The notes beneath the pieces were generated by a model that saw only the letters and a list, made by a program, of their open reading frames with translations, was not told the DNA's origin and ran no database searches. A stretch of DNA of 64,000 nt from Moheibacter sp035515075 (GTDB lineage Bacteria > Bacteroidota > Bacteroidia > Flavobacteriales > Weeksellaceae): contig DATJBZ010000017.1 in assembly GCA_035515075.1 (NCBI GenBank), positions 62,001-126,000 of the forward strand. The letters are read 5' to 3'. Position numbers and translations under genes: made by a program. Positions 1-8,777 of the stretch are shown piece by piece; positions within the stretch are counted from its first letter, which is position 1, and each line of letters begins with the position of its first letter.

Positions 1-1
1 T

Positions 2-832
2 GCGATGTTGCGTTCAGCCGTCAAACATTCTTTGGGACAATTCAACATCAGTCCATCTTTGGATTTTGACCAAGATCCGAATTGGGCATTGCTTCCGAGC
101 AAACCAAAAAATCAATCGATCAGAACGCCTGACGTCCAAGTCAACCGAAATTTCAACCCGTTTGAAAGCCCAACGCAAAGCCATCAAATCGAACCTTTGA
201 AAAACTTGTATGAAAGTTTCCAATCGTTTGAAACCGAAACTGCACCCATACAAACTACATTGCCCACGGAAGAAATGGAAGAAATCATCGCTTCAGTTTT
301 TCAATGGCAAAACAAATATTTGATCACCCATTACAACGGCGATTTGCTGGTCATCGACCAAAACCGTGCCCACCAATTGGTGATTTTCGAACAATTGAAA
401 CAACAAGGCAAAGGCAATGCGCTGAGCCAAAGGTTGCTGTTTCCCATTGAAATTGAAAGCAATCCACAAGAAATCAATGCACTAAAAAGCATCGAAATCG
501 ATTTGGTAAATTTTGGTTTTGACATCACGTTTCATGCTGAAATCATTCAAATCAATGCTTTGCCCACGGAAGTCAAGGCAGATGATGCTCCCAAAATTTT
601 TGCGGATTTTTTGGCTGAATTGAATTGGCATGGCACAGTGGATCTCGGCTTGGAAATCACCAAAATTATCGCTAAAAATACCGCCATCAAAAAAGGCGAA
701 ACTTTGTTACCCGAACAGTCAAAATATTTGGCACAGCAATTGTTACAATTGGAAAAGCCCAATTTTTCCCCTTATGGAAAAGCGGTTTTCGTGCAGATTT
801 CTGACCAAGAAATTTTCAAAAAATTAAATTAA
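2..832 (+). CDS. mutL: DNA mismatch repair protein MutL, C-terminal part (5' end outside window)
   Basis: This is the 3' part of mutL; the reading frame is open from the first bases, so the N-terminal GHKL ATPase lies upstream of the window. About 90 residues of hydrophilic linker come first, then the C-terminal dimerisation domain. It is recognised by the segment LLVIDQNRAHQLVIFEQ near residue 115, the counterpart of the MutL DQHA-containing motif, and by SPYGKAVF near the end, where metal-binding MutL proteins have CPHGRP. Both metal-site motifs are degenerate: His is replaced by Asn, Glu by Gln, and Cys by Ser. The endonuclease seen in MutH-less bacteria may therefore be absent here. The stop overlaps the ATG of the next gene by one base (TAATG), which suggests translational coupling with the rhomboid genes. 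The family call is secure; loss of nuclease activity is inference. Confidence 0.9.
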   Translation, partial: AMLRSAVKHSLGQFNISPSLDFDQDPNWALLPSKPKNQSIRTPDVQVNRNFNPFESPTQSHQIEPLKNLYESFQSFETETAPIQTTLPTEEMEEIIASVFQWQNKYLITHYNGDLLVIDQNRAHQLVIFEQLKQQGKGNALSQRLLFPIEIESNPQEINALKSIEIDLVNFGFDITFHAEIIQINALPTEVKADDAPKIFADFLAELNWHGTVDLGLEITKIIAKNTAIKKGETLLPEQSKYLAQQLLQLEKPNFSPYGKAVFVQISDQEIFKKLN

Positions 833-1575
833 TGTTTAGACAACCCATCCCCAATGTGACCAAAAACTTGCTGATCATCAATGGTCTTTTCTTTTTGGCA
901 ACCATCGTTTTTGGCGAAAGAGGAATAGATTTGGTTAAAATGTTAGGTGCATTTTACCCAGAATCACCCAATTTTCAAAGTTGGCAAATCATCACCCACA
1001 TGTTCATGCATGCGCCATTTCCGAACATCTCACACATTTTGTTCAATATGTTTGCCTTGTGGATGTTTGGTTCAACGGTAGAAACCACATTGGGTCCCAA
1101 AAAGTTCCTCATCTTATTTTTTGCGGCTGGTTTGGGGTCTTTTATTTTGTTCAATTTTACCAATTATTTGCAAGTAGAACAATTGAAACCCATCGTCGAG
1201 GCCTCTGGCGTAAACATTCAAGACTTGCTTGCAAACATCAACAATCCTGATTACAAAGTAACCATGACCAACATCGACAAAACACGTGAATTGGTCAATT
1301 ATTATACCACGCCCATGGTCGGTGCTTCAGGTGCGATTTATGGAGTTTTGGTTGCTTTTGGGGTATTGTATCCCAACGCGAAATTGGCCTTGCTATTTTT
1401 CCCTGTGCCAGTCAAAGCCAAATACTTTATTCCCGCATTGATAGCGATTGAATTTTACATGGGATTGGAGAATTACGCTTGGAATCCAGTGGCGCATTTC
1501 GCCCACATCGGTGGGGCATTGATTGGTTTCCTGATCGTACGTCACTGGAAAAAGAATTTACATAGAGAATGGTAA
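832..1575 (+). CDS. Rhomboid family intramembrane serine protease (first of a tandem pair)
   Basis: A 247-residue polytopic inner-membrane protease that would cleave transmembrane substrates within the bilayer. The catalytic serine is S166 in the GASG motif (164-167). The partner histidine is H225 in AHIGG near the last membrane helix. The N-terminal HMFMHAPFPNISHILFN segment (from residue 56) carries the usual His/Asn oxyanion residues of the family. The start is fixed by a one-base overlap with the mutL stop and the next gene begins two bases after its stop, so mutL, two rhomboids and the EEP gene form one transcript. The substrate is unknown. Confidence 0.9.
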   Translation: MFRQPIPNVTKNLLIINGLFFLATIVFGERGIDLVKMLGAFYPESPNFQSWQIITHMFMHAPFPNISHILFNMFALWMFGSTVETTLGPKKFLILFFAAGLGSFILFNFTNYLQVEQLKPIVEASGVNIQDLLANINNPDYKVTMTNIDKTRELVNYYTTPMVGASGAIYGVLVAFGVLYPNAKLALLFFPVPVKAKYFIPALIAIEFYMGLENYAWNPVAHFAHIGGALIGFLIVRHWKKNLHREW

Positions 1576-1576
1576 C

Positions 1577-2428
1577 ATGAAAGACATCGTTCAACAAATC
1601 AAAGCCAAATACCAAGCAGGAGAAATCAATGTGAAGTTGATTTTCATTTGTGTGGGTGTGTTTTTATTGGTCAATGCCTTGAATTTGATTTTAGGAAAAA
1701 TTTTGCCGTATCCTTTGGAGCACTACTTCGTTGCCAAAGCGGATTGGACTGCTTTTTTTAGCCAACCTTGGGGCATCATTACTTATGTTTTTTTTCATGG
1801 AAGTTTCCTGCACATGGCCTTGAATCTTTTGATGATTTACTTTGTCGGCCAATTGTTCTTGCGCTATTTCAGAAAAGAAGATTTCTTGACCTTTTTCTTT
1901 TTTGGCGCGATTTCAGGCGCTTTGACTTTCATGTTATTGTCAGGAGTCCTCAACTACAAAAGCAGTTTGCTTGGGGCGTCTGCAGCGATATACGCGGTGT
2001 TTTTTGCATTGGTCGCCTATGTGCCCAAAACGAAAGTACAGTTGATGTTTTTCAATTTCAACATTCCATTGGATTATGTCGCCTATGCTTTGCTCGGTTT
2101 TGATGTTTGGATGATTTTTGCCAACCAAAACATCGGTGGGCACATTTCGCATTTGGGTGGTGCTGCCTTCGGCTTTTTGTATATGAAACAATTTGAAAAA
2201 GGCAATGACTTTTTGGGTGAAATCATTCGCGCTTTGTTCTTTCGCCCTAAAAAATTGAAGCAAAAAACGACCAAAAGAAAGCGTCCAGTGGATGATTATG
2301 AGTTCAACGGGCAGAGAAATGCGATGCAAAAGAAAGTAGATGTCATTTTGGAGAAAATTTCCCGCTCGGGTTATGAAAGTTTGACCAAAGAAGAAAAAGA
2401 TTTTTTATTCAAAGCCGGTCAAAAATGA
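1577..2428 (+). CDS. Rhomboid family protease with C-terminal cytosolic extension (second of a tandem pair)
   Basis: A 283-residue rhomboid with the same fold as its upstream neighbour. The predicted nucleophile is S135 and the partner is H192 in SHLGG. The serine motif reads GASA (133-136) rather than the usual GxSG. After the last membrane helix, about 80 residues form a basic linker (KKLKQKTTKRKR) and then a small acidic/helical module (ISRSGYESLTKEEKDFL). I know this C-terminal module from Bacteroidota rhomboids. The gene begins two bases after the first rhomboid stop and overlaps the next gene by ATGA, so both proteases are co-expressed. Activity is likely but not shown, given the changed glycine. 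Confidence 0.87.
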   Translation: MKDIVQQIKAKYQAGEINVKLIFICVGVFLLVNALNLILGKILPYPLEHYFVAKADWTAFFSQPWGIITYVFFHGSFLHMALNLLMIYFVGQLFLRYFRKEDFLTFFFFGAISGALTFMLLSGVLNYKSSLLGASAAIYAVFFALVAYVPKTKVQLMFFNFNIPLDYVAYALLGFDVWMIFANQNIGGHISHLGGAAFGFLYMKQFEKGNDFLGEIIRALFFRPKKLKQKTTKRKRPVDDYEFNGQRNAMQKKVDVILEKISRSGYESLTKEEKDFLFKAGQK

Positions 2429-3450
2429 GCAAACTGTTTCGATTAAAAGGATTGGATCCCGTATTTTTTGTTTCTCATTTGCTTTTTTTGGGCATTTCTT
2501 ATTGCATCTATTTGTCGCCACACATTGCACCATCGACTTTTCCGTACTTTGGTTTCATTCCGATTTTTTACCCTTTGATTGTGTTGGCCAATCTGATTTT
2601 GTTGTTGATTTTACTCAGTAGAAGATTAATGTATGCCCTCCTTTTCACGATTTTATCGATTGGGTTGTTGCCGCCTTTGAGCAATACTTACCAATATTTT
2701 GGAGAAAAAGTGACGGTTGAACCTGACTTTAAAGTCCTTTCGTTCAATGCACAGTACATGCGAGGAGAAGGTTTTGCGAATTTTTTCAACCAAGAAAAAG
2801 CTGACCTCATTTTGTTGCAAGAAGTCTATTGGCGAGACGATTTATTCAAAGAATTAAAAACAGCTGCTTTGACGGATTATTACCATGAAAAACATGGTTT
2901 AGTGCAGATTTTTAGCAAATTTCCCATCATTGAATTTCAACAAATTTTGTCTGAAAGTAAAAATGCTGTAGCCACCGCAGCCTATGCCGACATTGATTTG
3001 GGACAAGATACTTTGCGGGTAATCAATGTGTATTTGGAAACGATGTTGATCGACAAAAGTTTGGTGAAAGAAGGAATCAATAGCGTGGACCAAGCAAAAA
3101 GCAATTCACAAATTTTAAAGAACAAGTTGACCAAAGGCTTTCTGATGCATGAAAATCAAATCCAAAAAATCATTCCTTTCATTGTCAATTCTCCGCATCC
3201 AGTGCTATTGGCAGGCGATTTGAATGCCGTGCCCAATTCGTACGAATACCAACAATTTCTTTACCGACTGAAGGATGCTTACCATCAGGTTGGACGCTCC
3301 TCAGGCACGAGTTTTCATGATTTCAAGTATCCTTTGCGTTTGGATTACATCTTTCATTCCGAAGAAATATTGCCAACGAAATACCAAGTGCTCCATGACA
3401 TCAAATTGTCGGACCATTATCCTGTGGTTGCCTATTTTAAAATGCCTTAA
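2425..3450 (+). CDS. Membrane-anchored endonuclease/exonuclease/phosphatase (EEP) family protein
   Basis: A 341-residue protein with about three N-terminal membrane segments (residues 12-85) followed by an EEP-superfamily metal-dependent hydrolase domain (about 100-341). The EEP catalytic residues are visible: N108 in SFNAQ, E133 in LQEVY, D265 and N267 in GDLNA, D307 in RLDY and the terminal SDH pair D330-H331. The superfamily includes nucleases, sphingomyelinases and inositol phosphatases; sequence alone does not settle the substrate, and topology could place the domain on either side of the membrane. The start overlaps the preceding stop by four bases (ATGA), which marks the last gene of the mutL-rhomboid operon. 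Confidence 0.85.
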   Translation: MSKLFRLKGLDPVFFVSHLLFLGISYCIYLSPHIAPSTFPYFGFIPIFYPLIVLANLILLLILLSRRLMYALLFTILSIGLLPPLSNTYQYFGEKVTVEPDFKVLSFNAQYMRGEGFANFFNQEKADLILLQEVYWRDDLFKELKTAALTDYYHEKHGLVQIFSKFPIIEFQQILSESKNAVATAAYADIDLGQDTLRVINVYLETMLIDKSLVKEGINSVDQAKSNSQILKNKLTKGFLMHENQIQKIIPFIVNSPHPVLLAGDLNAVPNSYEYQQFLYRLKDAYHQVGRSSGTSFHDFKYPLRLDYIFHSEEILPTKYQVLHDIKLSDHYPVVAYFKMP

Positions 3451-3504
3451 AGGCACTATTTCATATTTTAACGACAGTTTCTTCGACCTGAGATAAAATT
3501 ACTC

Positions 3505-3512
3505 TACTTTTG
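3505..3512 (+). promoter_or_regulatory. Candidate -7 promoter element (TACTTTTG)
   Basis: Matches the Bacteroidota -7 consensus TAnnTTTG in the 146-bp spacer before the exonuclease gene, implying a leader of about 80 bases. I see no clear -33 TTTG at the usual distance. Confidence 0.4.
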
Positions 3513-3596
3513 GAACCCAATAATTCCGATCAGGCTCTTTTCGTTTGAAAACAAGCTGACGCAATCGGACATTATTTCAAAAAACAGCCGACAAAA

Positions 3597-4949
3597 ATGT
3601 ATGCAATATTAGACATAGAAGCCACTGGCGGTAAAAAAGGAGAAGAGGACATCATCGAAATCGCCATCTATAAATTTGATGGAAAAAAGGTGATTGACCA
3701 AGTGATCTCATTGGTGCAACCCGAACGAAAAATCGATCCTTATGTTCAAAAATTGACGAAAATCACCGAAAAAATGGTGAAAACTGCGCCAAAATTCCAT
3801 GAATTGGCCAAAAGAATTGTTGAAATTACAGAAGGCACCATCTTGGTGGGACACAACGTGGAATTTGATTATAGAATGCTCAAACAGGAATTCAAAAAGC
3901 TGGGTTATCCTTATTACAGAGAAACGATTGACACCATCGATTTGAGCAAAAAGCATTTTCCAAATGCGGTTTCTTATTCGCTCGGAAAACTGAGCAAAGA
4001 ACTCGGCATTCCGGTATCTGACCGCCACCGCGCATCGGGTGACGCAAGGGCGACGGTCGAATTGTTCAAATTGTTGTTGGAAAAAGACACTGAAAAAGCC
4101 ATTGCCAAACACAAGGCTGAGCCAAAAAAAGCCCAGAGTAAATTCACCGAATTTTACCAAGACTTGCCCAATGCCATCGGTTTGTTTTATTTTTTGGATG
4201 AAAATGACCAAGTGATTTATTTGGCCAGAACCAACAACATCGCCCAAGGCGTAAGAAAGGTTCTGACAGGGAAAACCGCTTTGAGCAATCAAATTCGACG
4301 AAAATTCAAAAAGATACTCCAAGAAACGACGGGCAATGATTTGATTGCAAGAATCAAAGAAATCAATGAAATAAAACAATTGAAACCTCCGCTGAATACC
4401 CGTACTTTGGCTTATCCTTTGGGCTTGTATTTGACCGAAAATGAAGGCTATAAAACTTTGAAAATAGCTCGTTATAAAAAAACAGAACAACCGCCTTTGA
4501 TGCGTTTTGTAAACGAAAAAATGAGCGATCAAATGCTGTCTTTGATCAGTGAGGAATTTGACCTTTGTGCAAAGCTAAATGGACTTTCGCCAGCAGATGA
4601 AAGTTGTTTCAGTTATAAGATCGGGGAGTGCCATGGCGCTTGTGAAAAAGTAGAAAAAGCCGTCAATTACAACGAAAGAGTTGACCATTTCTTGGAAAAA
4701 ATCCACCTAGAAAACCGAAGTTTTTTGCTGATCGGACAGGGCAGAGAAATAGGGGAGAAGTCTTTTGTTTGGATAGAAGATGGCCTATGTTTGGGCTACG
4801 CTTACTACGAATTGCACCACCAAATCAAAACCAAAAAGAGACGACAAGAACGCATGACACCGATCGTTCATGATGAACTGATAGCCTCGATCATCCAAGG
4901 TTTTTTATTTACAGAAAAATACACCGAGTTAATTTCACTAAATTCGTAA
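3597..4949 (+). CDS. DnaQ-like 3'-5' exonuclease fused to a UvrC/Cho-like region
   Basis: A 450-residue two-part nuclease. Residues 1-160 are a DEDDh exonuclease domain like the DNA polymerase III epsilon subunit: D6 and E8 in DIEATGG, D91 in FDYR, H144 and D149 in HRASGDA. Residues about 190-275 align with the GIY-YIG domain of UvrC/Cho, but the hallmark is worn (GLFYF for GVYxF, YLAR for YIGK). Further on, CFSYKIGECHGAC matches the cysteine-bearing segment after the UvrC nuclease domain, and NERVDHFL follows as in UvrC. The domain pairing is known in Bacteroidota and is often annotated as a pol III epsilon homolog. A repair exonuclease role is inferred; incision by the second domain is doubtful because of the degenerate motif. 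It has its own promoter-bearing spacer. Confidence 0.87.
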   Translation: MYAILDIEATGGKKGEEDIIEIAIYKFDGKKVIDQVISLVQPERKIDPYVQKLTKITEKMVKTAPKFHELAKRIVEITEGTILVGHNVEFDYRMLKQEFKKLGYPYYRETIDTIDLSKKHFPNAVSYSLGKLSKELGIPVSDRHRASGDARATVELFKLLLEKDTEKAIAKHKAEPKKAQSKFTEFYQDLPNAIGLFYFLDENDQVIYLARTNNIAQGVRKVLTGKTALSNQIRRKFKKILQETTGNDLIARIKEINEIKQLKPPLNTRTLAYPLGLYLTENEGYKTLKIARYKKTEQPPLMRFVNEKMSDQMLSLISEEFDLCAKLNGLSPADESCFSYKIGECHGACEKVEKAVNYNERVDHFLEKIHLENRSFLLIGQGREIGEKSFVWIEDGLCLGYAYYELHHQIKTKKRRQERMTPIVHDELIASIIQGFLFTEKYTELISLNS

Positions 4950-4970
4950 ACAATATTTGAAACAAACAAC

Positions 4971-5684
4971 ATGCACAAAGAAGAAGACAGTCATAGAATC
5001 CGAGAAAAATTGGTTCCTAAAAACTGGAATGAAGTCAAGTCCAACGATTCTTGGGCATTGTTCAAAATCATGGCAGAATTTGTCAAAGGCTATGAAATCA
5101 TGGCCAAGACAGGACCTTGTGTTTCCGTATTTGGCTCAGCCAGAACGCCAGCCGACTCCAAATACTATCAAATGGCGGAGGAAATTGGCTATCAATTGAC
5201 CCAATTGGGCTTTGGGGTGATTACAGGCGGAGGACCTGGGATCATGGAAGCCGCCAATAAAGGCGCCCAAAGAGGCAAAGGAAAGTCAGTAGGCTTGGGC
5301 ATTAGTTTGCCATTCGAAACCGGTTTGAATCCGTATGTTGACCGCGATTTCAGCATCAATTTTGATTATTTTTTCGCCCGAAAAGTGATGTTTGTGAAAT
5401 ACGCACAGGGATTCATCGCTTTGCCTGGTGGTTTGGGTACTTTGGATGAATTGTTTGAATCATTGACTTTGGTACAAACCAAAAAAACAGGCAGATTTCC
5501 GATTGTTTTGGTCGGCAAAGACTATTGGTCCGGTTTATTGGATTGGTTGAAAGAAAAAGTCAGGGGAGAGAACTACATCTCTGAAGAGGATTTTGATTTG
5601 TACCGAATTGTTGACACGCCTGAAGAGGCCGTTGCGCACATCAAAGCCTTTTATGACAAATACATGTTGAAACAGAATTTCTGA
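4971..5684 (+). CDS. LOG family protein (TIGR00730 type)
   Basis: A 237-residue Rossmann-like protein with the two LOG-family signatures, GGGPGIMEA (86-94) and PGGLGTLDE (152-160), plus the RK pair at 137-138. Members of this family are cytokinin-nucleotide phosphoribohydrolases or the related nucleosidase PpnN. In bacteria they often act on nucleoside monophosphates. An N-terminal helical extension of about 45 residues precedes the core, a feature of the TIGR00730 branch. It lies 21 bases after the exonuclease gene, so co-transcription is likely. The exact substrate is uncertain. Confidence 0.88.
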   Translation: MHKEEDSHRIREKLVPKNWNEVKSNDSWALFKIMAEFVKGYEIMAKTGPCVSVFGSARTPADSKYYQMAEEIGYQLTQLGFGVITGGGPGIMEAANKGAQRGKGKSVGLGISLPFETGLNPYVDRDFSINFDYFFARKVMFVKYAQGFIALPGGLGTLDELFESLTLVQTKKTGRFPIVLVGKDYWSGLLDWLKEKVRGENYISEEDFDLYRIVDTPEEAVAHIKAFYDKYMLKQNF

Positions 5685-5742
5685 TACCCTTGACCATACT
5701 AAAAAGCTATTTTAATCGTTGATTCCAAAACCACTTCGTCTT

Positions 5743-8013
5743 ATGATGCCCTATTTGCAACAGCGTTTTTCACTCATTTTGAGTTGTGTTCTGATCACTG
5801 CTTCTTTTCATTGTTCAATCGCACAAAACAGCAAAATTCGATGGACTGACCATTTTTCTTATGCCAATGTTTTGCAAATTAAAGCAATCAATGGCTATAT
5901 TTTTGCTGCCTCAGAAAATGGACTGTTTTCTTATGATCCCAACAGTGGAGAATTAGAAAAAAACTCAAAAGTTGATGACCTGAACGATGTGGACATCACT
6001 TCTTTTAACTACAGCAATGAGTTGGAAATGATGATGATCGGCTACAGAAGTGGAGAAATGGATTTCCTCACACCAGATGAAAACCGCAACTTATTGGAAA
6101 TTCCTTTGCACCAATTTTTTACGGGAAGCAAACAAGTCAATCACATGGTTTCTGAAGGCAAAACAGCCATTATTTCAGGAGAATTTGGCTTGGCTACTTT
6201 TGATTTGGAAGCCTTTGAGTTCTTGGAAACTTGTTATTTCAATATGGGAGGAAATTATTTTGGCGTAAAACAAACCGCCCTATTGGACGGTGTCATTTAT
6301 GCCGCCAGTGACCAAGGCGTTTTTCGCCATCCTTTGAATGAATTTATCACCAACTTCATTGCATGGGAACAAATTCAAGCGCTTCCAACTACTGCCTTTC
6401 AGAAAATCATTCAATTTCAACAGCAACTTTTTGTGGCCGACCAACAAAATGTGTATCGATTTGATGGGGACACTTGGCAACTGTTTGGAAATTTCCCCAA
6501 TTTAAAAGACCTCACCGTAAATGATGGCGTTTTGAGCATCGTTCAAAGCAATACTGTCAGAAATTACAATGAAAATCTGGGTTTAATTGACACCCAAAAT
6601 TTCACCCAAAACCTAAATACTGCACTCAAAATCGGCAACCAAACTTATGGAGGTTCTACTTTGTATGGATTGATCTTGGGCAACCAAGAAATTCTCCCTG
6701 ATGGCCCTTACAACAACAAATCTTGGTCGGTCACGGCCCATCAAAAAAAATTGTGGATCGCGCCAGGCGGTATAAACAACTTTAATTCTCCCTCGAGTAA
6801 TCCTGATGGATTTTATCATTTTGATGGCATGAAATGGACCCACCATCTCTCACAAGAAATGCTCAACGCCAAAGACATTGTGGACATAGAAGTCAACCCC
6901 AAAGATCCAACAGAATGGTATGTTTCGAGTTGGATGGAATACATCAGTTGGGATGAGAAAATTCTAAAAATCGGCATGTTCCAATACAAAAATGGACAAA
7001 TGACCAAACATTATAATTTAGACAACAGCTCATTAAAGCACAGACACCGAATTGCTGGAAGTGCATTTGATGACATGGGCAATCTTTGGGTAGGACAAAC
7101 CGCAGCCACTGACTATGGCGATGACGCCATGCTCCACAAAAAAACGCCTGCCGGCACTTGGAAATCCATCCGATTATTGGCAGCCAATGGAAATCCCGGT
7201 GCGAGAAAGCCTTTTGTCTACAATGAGCATGCCTTCATGGCTTTGCCCAGACAAACCAGTGGTTTAAAGATGACGGACATGAACCAAGTTTGGACAGTGG
7301 ACGAATCCGCCAATCGTGGAGCGCTTCCATCGAGTGAAGTGATAGCCGCTGCCATTGACAAAAGAGGTACGCTTTGGATCGGCACCACCCTAGGCATCCG
7401 AATTTTATACAATCCCATCGAAACCATCAAAACGGCCAATTTTGAAACCCAGCCAGTTATCATCGAGCAAAATGGCATTCCAGAAGCTTTATTGACCAAC
7501 GTGCAAATCAATGACATTGCCATCGATGGTGCCAACCAAAAATGGATTGCTACAGAAACAGGTGGTGTATATTGTGTTTCAGCAGATGGAACCAAAACCA
7601 TTCATTATTTTTCAAAAGAAAATTCGCCACTACCAGCCAACAAAATCAACAAAATCAGCATTGATACAAGCACAGGCGAAGTCTATTTCGCAACAGACAA
7701 AGGCGTGGTATCTTACCGAAGCGATACCGTGGAAGGAGGCGATTCTTTTGGAGACGTTTATGCGTATCCCAATCCTGTCAGACCAGGTTTTCAAGGCGAG
7801 GTCACCATCAAAGGCTTGCCCATCGATGCAGATGTGCGCATCGTCGATGTGGTGGGGAATTTGATTTACCAAACCAAAGCCACGGGAAGCGTCGCCAAAT
7901 GGGACACCAAAAACTTCAAAGGCAAACCCGTCGCATCTGGCATTTATTTGGTACTGATGACCAACAAAGATGTGACTGAAAGCAAACAAACCAAAATTGC
8001 AATCGTGCGCTAA
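5743..8013 (+). CDS. porZ: Type IX secretion system surface protein PorZ
   Basis: A protein of about 756 residues. I chose ATG 5743 because it puts a clean signal peptide (hydrophobic RFSLILSCVLITASF, ending in SIAQ) at the N terminus; the frame is open to TTG 5719, but that adds a charged lead. Two long stretches of beta-propeller repeats follow (for example ENGLFSYDPNSGELE, and DKRGTLWIGTTLGI), as in two-component-regulator propeller proteins. The last 86 residues, starting VYAYPNPVRP, are a T9SS type A C-terminal domain. This architecture is that of PorZ, which sits on the cell surface and helps deliver anionic LPS to the sortase complex. The adjacent recO, overlapping by TAATG, is a neighbour I recall from other Bacteroidota. 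No promoter was recognised. Confidence 0.85.
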   Translation: MMPYLQQRFSLILSCVLITASFHCSIAQNSKIRWTDHFSYANVLQIKAINGYIFAASENGLFSYDPNSGELEKNSKVDDLNDVDITSFNYSNELEMMMIGYRSGEMDFLTPDENRNLLEIPLHQFFTGSKQVNHMVSEGKTAIISGEFGLATFDLEAFEFLETCYFNMGGNYFGVKQTALLDGVIYAASDQGVFRHPLNEFITNFIAWEQIQALPTTAFQKIIQFQQQLFVADQQNVYRFDGDTWQLFGNFPNLKDLTVNDGVLSIVQSNTVRNYNENLGLIDTQNFTQNLNTALKIGNQTYGGSTLYGLILGNQEILPDGPYNNKSWSVTAHQKKLWIAPGGINNFNSPSSNPDGFYHFDGMKWTHHLSQEMLNAKDIVDIEVNPKDPTEWYVSSWMEYISWDEKILKIGMFQYKNGQMTKHYNLDNSSLKHRHRIAGSAFDDMGNLWVGQTAATDYGDDAMLHKKTPAGTWKSIRLLAANGNPGARKPFVYNEHAFMALPRQTSGLKMTDMNQVWTVDESANRGALPSSEVIAAAIDKRGTLWIGTTLGIRILYNPIETIKTANFETQPVIIEQNGIPEALLTNVQINDIAIDGANQKWIATETGGVYCVSADGTKTIHYFSKENSPLPANKINKISIDTSTGEVYFATDKGVVSYRSDTVEGGDSFGDVYAYPNPVRPGFQGEVTIKGLPIDADVRIVDVVGNLIYQTKATGSVAKWDTKNFKGKPVASGIYLVLMTNKDVTESKQTKIAIVR

Positions 8014-8726
8014 TGTGGATCAAAACCGAAGCCATCGTGCTTTCTTCACTCCCTTATGGCGAATCGGGGAGAATTGTCAAATGCTACACGAAATTGCATG
8101 GCATTCGGACTTTTTTCGTGAAAGGCATGCATTCCAAAAAACAAAAAATCAACGCTTTATTTTATGCTTTGAACCAAATTGAAATCGTGTACAAAGAAAA
8201 TCGAAACGGACAACTGTACCACTTTCATGAAATTCAGCCTCAACACTATTATGAAAGCATTTACATTCACCCACAAAAGACCAGCATCATTCTTTTCTTG
8301 GCGGAAATTCTGCACACCGTTTTACAAGAAGAAGAAACCAACCTTCCTTTGTACGAATTCATTCAAAATGCATTGAAAGCTTTTGACCAAAACAAAGATG
8401 CTTTTGCTGATTTCCATCTGTGGTTCTTGATGCAATTGACCCAATTTTTGGGATTTCAACCCAACCTGATTTTTAATTCGCTTTATTTTGATTTAAAAGA
8501 AGGCACTTCATCCAACCAAAAACCCAATGACATTTATTTGTCAAAAAACGAATTGCAGGATTGGGAATCTTTGTATCAATTGGATTTTTTTGAACAAAAA
8601 GAAAATCAATTCAACCAAAAACAAAGAAAATCACTGATCGAGCACCTGCTCACTTACTACAAGCTGCATACATCGAATTTCAGGCAGCCAAAATCCTTGG
8701 AGGTGCTGAACGTTGTTTTTTCTTAG
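8013..8726 (+). CDS. recO: DNA repair protein RecO
   Basis: A 237-residue RecO, which loads RecA onto SSB-coated single strands in the RecF pathway. The N-terminal OB fold is seen in KTEAIVLSSLPYGESGRIV and the following basic strand RTFFVKGMHSKK. The rest is the helical domain; I see no cysteine cluster, so the zinc finger found in some RecO proteins is absent. The ATG shares a base with the porZ stop, so translation is probably coupled. It ends 51 bases from the convergent methyltransferase gene. Confidence 0.88.
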   Translation: MWIKTEAIVLSSLPYGESGRIVKCYTKLHGIRTFFVKGMHSKKQKINALFYALNQIEIVYKENRNGQLYHFHEIQPQHYYESIYIHPQKTSIILFLAEILHTVLQEEETNLPLYEFIQNALKAFDQNKDAFADFHLWFLMQLTQFLGFQPNLIFNSLYFDLKEGTSSNQKPNDIYLSKNELQDWESLYQLDFFEQKENQFNQKQRKSLIEHLLTYYKLHTSNFRQPKSLEVLNVVFS

Positions 8727-8777
8727 TTTTTTGTTTAAATTCAATTTATAGCCGTCGTTTTTTTATGTAAATTCACT

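Noticed and set aside
3708..4532. A long minus-strand open frame of 274 codons opposite the exonuclease gene.
   Set aside because: It mirrors the conserved plus-strand exonuclease, is rich in Phe/Gln/Ile from reversed Lys/Leu codons, and shows no domain or start context.
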